A stretch of DNA of 5,138 nucleotides from Atribacterota bacterium (GTDB lineage Bacteria > Atribacterota > Phoenicimicrobiia > Phoenicimicrobiales > Phoenicimicrobiaceae), in contig JAUVOA010000127.1 of assembly GCA_030599445.1 (NCBI GenBank), positions 1-5,138 on the forward strand, read 5' to 3'. Every line of letters starts with the position of its first letter. Within the stretch, counting starts at the first letter, position 1. The notes below the pieces were generated by a model. That model worked only from the letters and a program-made list of their open reading frames with translations. It was not told where the DNA came from and ran no database searches. The translations under genes and the position numbers were made by a program. This document shows, piece after piece, positions 1-5,138 of this stretch.

Positions 1-1114
1 CCAGGTAACCCCTCTTTATATATTCTTTTCCTATCCATTTGCTTACAGTTAAAATCACTTCATCAATTACCGGCATATCTACTTTAGCTAATTGGGCAAT
101 TGCTTTAGTAACAACTAATCCATATGGTACATCTTCAGTTAAGTAACGTGCCTGGAAATCCGGTAAAAAATAATCGTTGTTTATTTTTTTCATAGGTGCA
201 CGCAAGCCTTTATAAGCACTGTTAGTTACAAAACAACTTTGCAGAGTGCTTTTATCTGCAATTGACTCTTTGTATGAATATATTAACCAATCCTTTAAAC
301 CCAAAACATGGTTTAAATTAATACTTTTATCTATATTTTTAATTTCCTTGGTTAGTACCAGTATTTCATCACTCATCGCTTTTAATGTTTCAGAAATCTC
401 TTTAGTCACTCCCTGATAAAATAAGGGGATTTCTTCTTTTCGATATTTTAATTCCTCTTTGCCTTTGAAAAGGCCGTACATAATCCCCGGGTGAATAATC
501 TGCCCTACATTTGCCAGGGAAAGTGTCAGCATGTTAGGCAAAGGTTCTATTTTTAAATCAAGCAATTGAGTTAAGAAGAAGGCTAATTCAGAAGTAGTTT
601 TATGGGGGAAGGCAGCCATTCCGACTGACCTTTTTTTACCTAAAATATCTACTTTGTTGGCATATTCTTTTATCCGACAAGCCCAGGGAAGAGTCTGCAT
701 ACCAAAAATTATTACTTTTTCTTTTTTATTATCCTTTAAAATCTTTAAAGCAGAATATTCAAAACCACTTCGAGCCGGAATTGCTCCTATTATTACTTCT
801 TCTTTTAAAAAGGGGGCTATTTGTAATAGAGTTGGTTCATGGGCGAAAGCGGGTAACGGCATAAGTATTAAATCTGCTTCTTTGCATACGTCTTTGGCAA
901 ATTTACTGGCTTCATCCGGTCGTCCATACAATTTTTTTTCTCCTATTGTCACAGTTATAAATCTTTTTTCCTCAACTAATTTATTAAACTGTGCGGCTTC
1001 ATCCCCGTAAGGGAGAAAAAGATTGAGCTTGCCGGAAAAATTGTTTCGGATAATTGGAATAATAGCATGGGTAGCATTGCCCCCTCCGCAGATAGTAATT
1101 ATTTTGATTCTCAC
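1..1114 (-). CDS. Octopine/opine dehydrogenase family protein (3' end outside window)
   Basis: NAD(P)-dependent opine dehydrogenases reversibly condense an amino acid with a 2-oxo acid (pyruvate in octopine dehydrogenase) to give a secondary-amine opine; they are cytosolic. The frame is open for 371 codons and leaves the window without a stop. Residues 10-17 (GGGNATHA) form the Rossmann dinucleotide loop. Further family blocks are LPAFAHE (87-93), a glycine-rich GAIPARSGFE (110-119), LPWACRIKE (142-150), NVGQIIHPGI (202-211) with the probable catalytic His208, PLFYQG (230-235), and RYLTEDVP (323-330) with probable pyruvate-binding Arg323 and catalytic Asp328. These blocks match, as I recall it, scallop octopine dehydrogenase (about 399 residues), so roughly 30 codons are probably missing. 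The GTG start has a well-placed AAGAGGT. An in-frame ATG at 1147 would add 11 residues but has no Shine-Dalgarno and lies outside the family's usual N-terminus. It is the last visible gene of the cluster. The amino-acid substrate is unknown. Confidence 0.92.
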   Translation of the reverse strand, partial: MRIKIITICGGGNATHAIIPIIRNNFSGKLNLFLPYGDEAAQFNKLVEEKRFITVTIGEKKLYGRPDEASKFAKDVCKEADLILMPLPAFAHEPTLLQIAPFLKEEVIIGAIPARSGFEYSALKILKDNKKEKVIIFGMQTLPWACRIKEYANKVDILGKKRSVGMAAFPHKTTSELAFFLTQLLDLKIEPLPNMLTLSLANVGQIIHPGIMYGLFKGKEELKYRKEEIPLFYQGVTKEISETLKAMSDEILVLTKEIKNIDKSINLNHVLGLKDWLIYSYKESIADKSTLQSCFVTNSAYKGLRAPMKKINNDYFLPDFQARYLTEDVPYGLVVTKAIAQLAKVDMPVIDEVILTVSKWIGKEYIKRGYL

Positions 1115-1119
1115 TGTAG

Positions 1120-1126
1120 ACCTCTT
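1120..1126 (-). promoter_or_regulatory. Ribosome-binding site that decides the GTG start of the opine dehydrogenase
   Basis: AAGAGGT on the minus strand sits 5 bases before the GTG at 1114. It favours this GTG over the in-frame ATG at 1147, which has no purine-rich site upstream. The chosen start also puts the first Rossmann strand (MRIKIITICGGG) at the very N-terminus, as in known octopine dehydrogenases. Confidence 0.7.
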
Positions 1127-1132
1127 TCTATT

Positions 1133-1161
1133 TTGAATATACTTCATCAAGGTTGAATATA
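1133..1161. repeat. Short direct repeat in the gap before the opine dehydrogenase
   Basis: TTGAATATA occurs at 1133-1141 and again at 1153-1161, 20 bp apart. Between the copies the sequence TTCATCAAGGTTGAA is an imperfect inverted repeat. The 91-bp gap is the longest between genes in the window, and no convincing promoter or terminator is visible in it. The repeat could be part of an operator, or chance in A+T-rich DNA. Confidence 0.25.
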
Positions 1162-1205
1162 TTAAATTAGACTTGGTTTAGCAGCATGTTTTATTGTTTT
1201 TTTTA

Positions 1206-1961
1206 TTATGATTTCTTTGAATTCTGATACTCTCGAGATTTCTCTATAAAAGCTTCGAATATCTTAATAAATACAGGATAATCATTAAACATTTCTTCCG
1301 GGTGAAATTGCAATCCTAAGACAAAGCGGTAAACAGGACTTTCAATGGCTTCAGCTATTTTGTTTTTTGCCCAGGCTGATATTTCAAGATTTTCACCCGG
1401 TTCTATGCAAAATTGACTATGAAAGCTATTTACTTTTACTTCGGAAACTCCTAATATTTTTTGTAATTGACTACCTTCTTTTAAACTGATTGTGTGAGTA
1501 GGAATATTTCCCTTGCTCTTCTGCTGATGTAGAACACCGCCTGTATCTATTTCATCTAAAAATTTATAATTTAATTTTCCTCCCGCTGTCTCACAAATCA
1601 TCTGCATCCCCCGGCACATTCCCAGTAAAGGCATATTCCTTTTTAGAGCAGCCTTTATAAGGAAACTATCCGCAATATATCGATTCTTGTTTTGTCCTCG
1701 TAAAGTCCTTGGTCTTCCTTCTACCTCAATCCGATCACCTTTATCAGAGTTTCCACTACCTCCGGACATTGCTAATCCATCGATATTATTTAAAATTTTT
1801 TCTGATAAGCTTTCGTTAATAAATTCGGGAATAATAAAAGGTATTCCTCCACATTTAATAATAGGCTCTATATAATGCCTTTCTATACGATAATAGGGGT
1901 TTTCGTCTGTATTTCTTTTACCCAAATTACAAAAACAACTGATGCCAATTATTGGATCCAT
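1206..1961 (-). CDS. Peptidase C26 / gamma-glutamyl-gamma-aminobutyrate hydrolase-like (PuuD family)
   Basis: Class I glutamine-amidotransferase-fold hydrolase of 251 residues, the usual size for the PuuD/peptidase C26 family, which cleaves gamma-glutamyl amide bonds with a Cys-His-Glu triad in the cytosol. Visible are the N-terminal PIIGIS strand (3-8), CGGIPFIIPE (37-46), the oxyanion-side DGLAMSGGSG (61-70), the nucleophile elbow LLGMCRGMQ with Cys116 (112-120), VNSFHSQ (177-183), and LQFHPEE with His220 and Glu222 (217-223). The triad is intact. The segment after SGG differs from the GGGDVDP-like sequence common in the family, so the substrate may not be gamma-glutamyl-GABA. No other putrescine-pathway gene is visible nearby. 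The ATG has AGAGGT 8 bases upstream. The gene starts 31 bp after the deacylase stop, which suggests co-transcription. The family is secure and the exact substrate is not. Confidence 0.9.
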   Translation of the reverse strand: MDPIIGISCFCNLGKRNTDENPYYRIERHYIEPIIKCGGIPFIIPEFINESLSEKILNNIDGLAMSGGSGNSDKGDRIEVEGRPRTLRGQNKNRYIADSFLIKAALKRNMPLLGMCRGMQMICETAGGKLNYKFLDEIDTGGVLHQQKSKGNIPTHTISLKEGSQLQKILGVSEVKVNSFHSQFCIEPGENLEISAWAKNKIAEAIESPVYRFVLGLQFHPEEMFNDYPVFIKIFEAFIEKSREYQNSKKS

Positions 1962-1969
1962 TAATATTT

Positions 1970-1975
1970 ACCTCT
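1970..1975 (-). promoter_or_regulatory. Ribosome-binding site of the C26 hydrolase
   Basis: AGAGGT on the minus strand lies 8 bases before the ATG at 1961, inside the 31-bp gap after the deacylase stop. It supports both the start choice and translation from a shared transcript. Confidence 0.6.
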
Positions 1976-1992
1976 TTTTTGAAATAAGGATT

Positions 1993-3609
1993 TTACTTTC
2001 TTCTTAAAAATTTACCAGGTGATGAAGAGGTTAGCTCTCCCTTTTCAACAACTATTTTACCATTTACCAACACTTCTTTTATTCCTGATGAAAAACGTTG
2101 AGGATTTACAAAAGTAGCATTGTCAATAATTGAACGAGGATTAAATATTACTATATCAGCAAAAGCTCCTTCGGTAATTTGACCTCTATCTTTTAATCCA
2201 ATTTTAGATGCTGGCATAAAAGTCATTTTACGAATAGCCTCAGCCAATGATATAACTTTCTCTTCTCGTACATATTTCCCTAAAATCCTGGGAAAAGTTC
2301 CATAATAACGAGGATGGTAATGTATTTTGGAAAATTTGCCGTGTGGAGATACTGCTCTCCCATCTGAACCGATCATAACCAGGGAGTCTTTTAGAATCGT
2401 TTTAACATCTTCTTCTTTCATACAAGAAACAATTAATTTTACATATCCCTCTTTTTCAATTAATAAATCTATTATGAGTTCTTCCGGTTCCATTTTTCTT
2501 ATTATCGATAATTCATGCATACTTTTTCCTACAATAACTTCATTATTTTTTGTCTTTGTATTGGCAATAATTACCCCTTCCCATCCCATGCCTTTTTCCG
2601 GACCTTCAAGGTTATTTTTTATAAAACGTATTATTTCTTTTCTGTTTTCTTTTTTCAATAAATAATTTCTCCAATATTTAATTCCTTTATAAACTATGTT
2701 TTTAGGTAAAAAATCTAAAATACTTGACCCCCAAGCAGTATAAGGATATTGATCAGCATTTATTTCAATGCCTCTTTTTCGTTCCTGATGAATTCGATTT
2801 AATATTTCTGATGCTTTCCCCCACCCTTCTTTAAAAGCAACTTTAAGATGGGCAATCTCTAAATTAACACCACTAATTTGAGCCACCTTAATAGCTTCTT
2901 CCAAAGAAGTAAAAATTTTCTTGCCATGTTCATTTCGCATATGAGTTGAATAAATTCCATTAAATCTTTTCACTACTTTACAGGCTTTGGCAATTTCTTC
3001 GACATCGCAATATGAACAAGGAGGATATTCTAAAGCTGTGGAAACCCCCCAAATACCGGCTTCCATTTCTTTTTCAATCTGATAGAGTATTTTTTTCTGC
3101 TGTTCGGGCAATAGTGTATTAGGTGTCTTTGAAAAACCTGAATAAGCAACCCGCAATGTTCCATATCCTAATAAAGGTGCTAAATTAACTGAGATACCTT
3201 TTTTTTCAATTTCTTCATAAAATTCATATAAATTTTTCCAATGCCACTGTAATTTCTCTTCCTTGCTTAAAGTAATCGTGTTGTTAAAATAATCCATTAA
3301 GTCATTAAAATAATTTCCATTAGTAGGAGCAGGGGAAAATCCACACATTCCAACTACTTCTGTGGTAATTCCTTGCATTACTTTACTTTCTGCTTCTGGA
3401 TTATCCTTAATCGAAAAATCAGTGTGAGAATGTATATCGATAAATCCGGGAGATATAGCTGAATCAATAGCATCGATCAATTTAGATGCCGGGGGTTCAT
3501 CAGAAGTAATGATTTCAATTCGATCACCTTTTATTCCAATATTCTTCTTATAAGGTAATCTCCCTGAACCATTATAAATTTTTCCATTTTTAATTAATAT
3601 ATCTAACAT
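1993..3609 (-). CDS. N-acyl-D-amino-acid deacylase (D-aminoacylase, amidohydrolase superfamily)
   Basis: Zinc-dependent cytosolic hydrolase that removes the acyl group from N-acyl-D-amino acids (COG3653-type), 538 residues and full length. The order is an N-terminal beta domain (DILIKNGKIYNGSG, 3-16), a TIM-barrel amidohydrolase core, and a C-terminal beta segment (ADIVIFNP then VLVNGKIVVEKGE). Visible metal and catalytic residues are His60 and His62 (DIHSHTD), Cys89 (GMCGFSP, the bridging cysteine typical of D-aminoacylases), His223 (STHMRNE), His254 (EIAHLK) and Asp416 (GSDGRA). The HPRYYGTFPRILGKYVRE block (432-449) is diagnostic of the family. An in-frame TAG at 3622-3624 and no other start codon in between force the ATG at 3609; its Shine-Dalgarno (AGGT, 10 bases away) is weak. 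It lies 70 bp after the importer ATPases. Which D-amino acid (neutral, Asp or Glu) it prefers cannot be read from the sequence. Confidence 0.93.
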   Translation of the reverse strand: MLDILIKNGKIYNGSGRLPYKKNIGIKGDRIEIITSDEPPASKLIDAIDSAISPGFIDIHSHTDFSIKDNPEAESKVMQGITTEVVGMCGFSPAPTNGNYFNDLMDYFNNTITLSKEEKLQWHWKNLYEFYEEIEKKGISVNLAPLLGYGTLRVAYSGFSKTPNTLLPEQQKKILYQIEKEMEAGIWGVSTALEYPPCSYCDVEEIAKACKVVKRFNGIYSTHMRNEHGKKIFTSLEEAIKVAQISGVNLEIAHLKVAFKEGWGKASEILNRIHQERKRGIEINADQYPYTAWGSSILDFLPKNIVYKGIKYWRNYLLKKENRKEIIRFIKNNLEGPEKGMGWEGVIIANTKTKNNEVIVGKSMHELSIIRKMEPEELIIDLLIEKEGYVKLIVSCMKEEDVKTILKDSLVMIGSDGRAVSPHGKFSKIHYHPRYYGTFPRILGKYVREEKVISLAEAIRKMTFMPASKIGLKDRGQITEGAFADIVIFNPRSIIDNATFVNPQRFSSGIKEVLVNGKIVVEKGELTSSSPGKFLRRK

Positions 3610-3611
3610 AT

Positions 3612-3639
3612 TAGACTTTACCTAATAGACTTTATCTAA
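3612..3639. repeat. 14-bp tandem direct repeat in the deacylase leader
   Basis: TAGACTTTACCTAA (3612-3625) is followed immediately by TAGACTTTATCTAA (3626-3639), identical at 13 of 14 positions. On the minus strand, the copy next to the gene contains the weak AGGT Shine-Dalgarno of the deacylase; the other copy has AGAT at that place. This is a local duplication of the translation-initiation region. It may be an operator or simply slippage. Confidence 0.6.
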
Positions 3640-3646
3640 TTTTAGA

Positions 3647-3675
3647 ATAATACATCAAACATACAAAAAATACAA
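3647..3675 (-). promoter_or_regulatory. Possible weak sigma-70-type promoter before the deacylase
   Basis: On the minus strand, TTGTAT (3670-3675) and TATTAT (3647-3652) are separated by 17 bp. The -10 matches the consensus at five of six positions but the -35 only at TTG. The location between the ATPase stop and the deacylase start is sensible for an internal promoter, but A+T-rich spacers produce such matches by chance. Confidence 0.25.
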
Positions 3676-3679
3676 TACC

Positions 3680-4666
3680 TTAATTGTGTTTTTCTTGAAT
3701 TTTTTTAAAATGATGACAGGCGACACAATGGTTAGTCGTTATTTCAGCTACTTCTGGTTCTTTTTCTCGGCAGATTTCACTGACAAATTTACATCTGGTG
3801 TGGAAGACACATCCCGGAGGTAGGTTAATCGGACTGGGTACATCGCCTTCTAAAGGAACAATGGTTAATCGTTTATCCGGGTCAGGAACAAAAATACTGG
3901 AAATTAGTGCTCTGGTATAAGGATGAAGGGGTTTTTGAAAAAGTTCCTCACATGAAGCATCTTCCACTATTTTCCCCAAATACATAACCATGACTTTATT
4001 ACAAAAATAATTAATAACCGATAGATCATGTGAAATAAAAAGATAGGTCAGATCAAATTTATGCTGCATATCCTGTAACAAATTTAAAATCTGTGATTGA
4101 ACGGATACATCTAATGCTGAAGTAGGTTCGTCCAAAATAATTAATTCCGGGTTCAGGGCAATCGCTCGGGCAATAACGATTCGTTGCTTTTGTCCGCCAG
4201 ATAGCTCATAGGGATAATAATCGGAATGTTCGGGTTTAAGACCAACAATTTCTAATAAACGAAATACCTCCTCTTTTATATTTACATTCTCCATTTTTTG
4301 AATAACAAATATTTCACTCAAACTCTCAAAAACAGTAAATCGGGGGTCAAAAGCAGAATAGGGGTCTTGAAAAACCATTTGCATTTTTTTACGTATCTTC
4401 CGCATTTCACCTCTGGAAAATGAAAATATATTTTGACCCTGGAATATAACTTCTCCACCGGTCGGTTCAATTAAATTTAATATAAGTCGAGCAACAGTTG
4501 TTTTTCCACATCCGGATTCTCCAACAATTCCGATAGTATCTCCTTTTTTCAGATTAAAGGATACATTATTTACAGCCTTCACTTCTCCAATTTTATGTCT
4601 TATAACTCCTCCTATAATCGGAAAAAACTTGGTTAAATTTTTTACTTTTAAAATTGTAGCGCTCAT
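3680..4666 (-). CDS. Oligopeptide/dipeptide ABC importer ATP-binding subunit, OppF/DppF type
   Basis: Cytoplasmic ATPase that pairs with an OppD/DppD-type partner to power a peptide/opine/nickel-class importer; 328 residues, normal for OppF. Present in order are the Walker A GESGCGKTT (49-57), Q-loop Gln100 (VFQDP), signature LSGGQ (155-159), Walker B LIILDE (175-180), D-loop SALD (183-186) and switch His213 (ISHD). These are all intact, so it should be active. The C-terminal oligopeptide-transporter extension starts near HPYTRAL (248-254) and carries Cys286, Cys292, Cys299 and Cys317, plus Cys314. The N-terminal FFPIIGGVIRHKIGEVKAVNNVSF is typical of OppF rather than OppD. The ATG overlaps the upstream stop as ATGA, and GGAG lies 7 bases before it, so the two ATPases are translationally coupled. 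Substrate is not defined by ATPases; the downstream enzymes suggest a modified amino acid or peptide. Confidence 0.95.
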   Translation of the reverse strand: MSATILKVKNLTKFFPIIGGVIRHKIGEVKAVNNVSFNLKKGDTIGIVGESGCGKTTVARLILNLIEPTGGEVIFQGQNIFSFSRGEMRKIRKKMQMVFQDPYSAFDPRFTVFESLSEIFVIQKMENVNIKEEVFRLLEIVGLKPEHSDYYPYELSGGQKQRIVIARAIALNPELIILDEPTSALDVSVQSQILNLLQDMQHKFDLTYLFISHDLSVINYFCNKVMVMYLGKIVEDASCEELFQKPLHPYTRALISSIFVPDPDKRLTIVPLEGDVPSPINLPPGCVFHTRCKFVSEICREKEPEVAEITTNHCVACHHFKKIQEKHN

Positions 4667-5138
4667 TCTTGTTCTCCATCACTATTTTTAAAATATCGAA
4701 AACATGCAACAAAACGCTCATCATCTATTTCAATTAACCCGGGTTGTTGGGATGAACATTTTTTCATTGCATGTTGACATCTTGGATAAAATCTACATCC
4801 TGTAGGAAAGTTTCGAGGATGTGGGACAATTCCAGGAATAGCATTAAGTTTTTTTTGTTTCCGGTCCATTTTGGGAATACACTGTAGCAAACCTTCGGTA
4901 TAAGGATGTTTGGGTGAATGAAATATTTTTTTAACCGGACCTTTTTCTACAATATTTCCTGCATACATGATTGCAACAGAATCACACATTTGAGCAACTA
5001 CACCTAAATCATGAGTAATTAATAAAAAAGCACTTTGAACATGTTCTATTAATTTACTAAATAAATCAATAATTTGTGCCTGTATGGTTACATCCAGAGC
5101 GGTCGTCGGCTCGTCAGCGATAACTAAAGCAGGATTAC
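4663..5138 (-). CDS. Oligopeptide/dipeptide ABC importer ATP-binding subunit, OppD/DppD type (5' part outside window)
   Basis: C-terminal 157 residues of the partner ATPase of the importer; the frame is open to the right edge, so the N-terminal half with Walker A and the signature motif is not visible. In the visible fragment, numbered from the first complete codon, Walker B LVIADEP (4-10), D-loop TALD (12-15) and switch His42 (LITHDLGVVAQMCD) are intact. The oligopeptide-transporter C-terminal domain follows (HPYTEGLL, then PTGCRFYPRC). Cys114, Cys120, Cys127 and Cys145 have the same C-x5-C-x6-C-x17-C spacing as in the OppF-type protein. The Met at 4989 is internal and not the start. GDLGVV-type switch context and position before the OppF-type gene favour OppD/DppD. 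It ends in the ATGA overlap. Confidence 0.93.
   Translation of the reverse strand, partial: NPALVIADEPTTALDVTIQAQIIDLFSKLIEHVQSAFLLITHDLGVVAQMCDSVAIMYAGNIVEKGPVKKIFHSPKHPYTEGLLQCIPKMDRKQKKLNAIPGIVPHPRNFPTGCRFYPRCQHAMKKCSSQQPGLIEIDDERFVACFRYFKNSDGEQE
4674..4677 (-). promoter_or_regulatory. Ribosome-binding site of the OppF-type gene, inside the OppD-type coding end
   Basis: GGAG on the minus strand lies 7 bases before the ATG at 4666 and is embedded in the last codons of the upstream ATPase. Together with the ATGA overlap, it indicates coupled translation of the two ATPase subunits and supports this start. Confidence 0.65.

Noticed and set aside
654..1010. Plus-strand open frame of 118 codons
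   Set aside because: It lies wholly inside the opine dehydrogenase on the other strand, which has recognisable family blocks throughout; the plus-strand translation resembles no protein family I know.
1..1114. Staphylopine/pseudopaline-type metallophore synthase, suggested by an opine dehydrogenase beside an Opp-like importer
   Set aside because: The sequence blocks are those of octopine dehydrogenase, not of the staphylopine synthase branch, and no histidine racemase or nicotianamine-synthase-like partner is visible. Genes beyond the edges could still change this.
1115..1205. Promoter or intrinsic terminator between the C26 hydrolase and the opine dehydrogenase
   Set aside because: TTGATG and TATATT are present but not at a suitable spacing, and there is no G+C-rich hairpin followed by a T run in the direction of transcription.
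1687..1875. Plus-strand open frame of 62 codons
   Set aside because: It is antisense to the C26 hydrolase and has no recognisable protein features.
2327..2665. Plus-strand open frame of 112 codons
   Set aside because: It is antisense to the conserved C-terminal half of the D-aminoacylase; the Ser/Phe/Ile-rich translation is what reversed coding sequence gives in A+T-rich DNA.
4663..4989. A 108-residue stand-alone protein starting at the Met codon at 4989
   Set aside because: The same frame stays open to the right edge and encodes Walker B and the switch histidine just upstream, so this Met is internal to a larger ATPase cut by the window.
1..5138. CRISPR arrays, tRNA or rRNA genes, insertion sequences
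   Set aside because: No regularly spaced repeats, structural RNA motifs, transposase sequence or terminal inverted repeats were seen; nearly all of the window is protein coding.

Overview
The window is an A+T-rich bacterial segment in which every supported gene lies on the minus strand, so transcription runs from the right edge to the left. Gene spacing is tight: one ATGA overlap, then gaps of 70, 31 and 91 bp. Both edges cut through genes, so this is the middle of a longer operon-like cluster. The base composition and purine-rich ribosome-binding sites fit a low-GC bacterium, perhaps a Firmicutes, Atribacterota or similar anaerobe. No ribosomal or other marker gene is present, so that placement is only a guess.

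Right part (3680-5138): the C-terminal 157 codons of an OppD/DppD-type ATPase, followed by a complete OppF/DppF-type ATPase whose start overlaps the OppD stop. These are the two motor subunits of a peptide/opine/nickel-class ABC importer. The binding protein and permeases are presumably beyond the right edge.

Middle (1206-3609): a complete N-acyl-D-amino-acid deacylase (D-aminoacylase) with its metal-ligand set, then a complete class I glutamine-amidotransferase-like peptidase C26, the gamma-glutamyl-GABA hydrolase (PuuD-like) family. The 70-bp gap before the deacylase holds a 14-bp tandem repeat that includes its ribosome-binding region, and a possible weak promoter.

Left part (1-1114): a nearly complete opine dehydrogenase, running off the left edge. 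It closely resembles animal octopine dehydrogenase: GGGN Rossmann motif, LPWACRIKE block, IIHP and RYLTEDVP catalytic blocks.

Taken together, the cluster looks like an uptake-and-dismantling pathway. An oligopeptide-type importer brings in an amino-acid conjugate; the deacylase and the C26 hydrolase open amide and gamma-glutamyl bonds; the opine dehydrogenase splits, or makes, an N-(carboxyalkyl) amino acid using a nicotinamide cofactor. The individual families are clear. The common substrate is inference, and it is the most interesting open question here.
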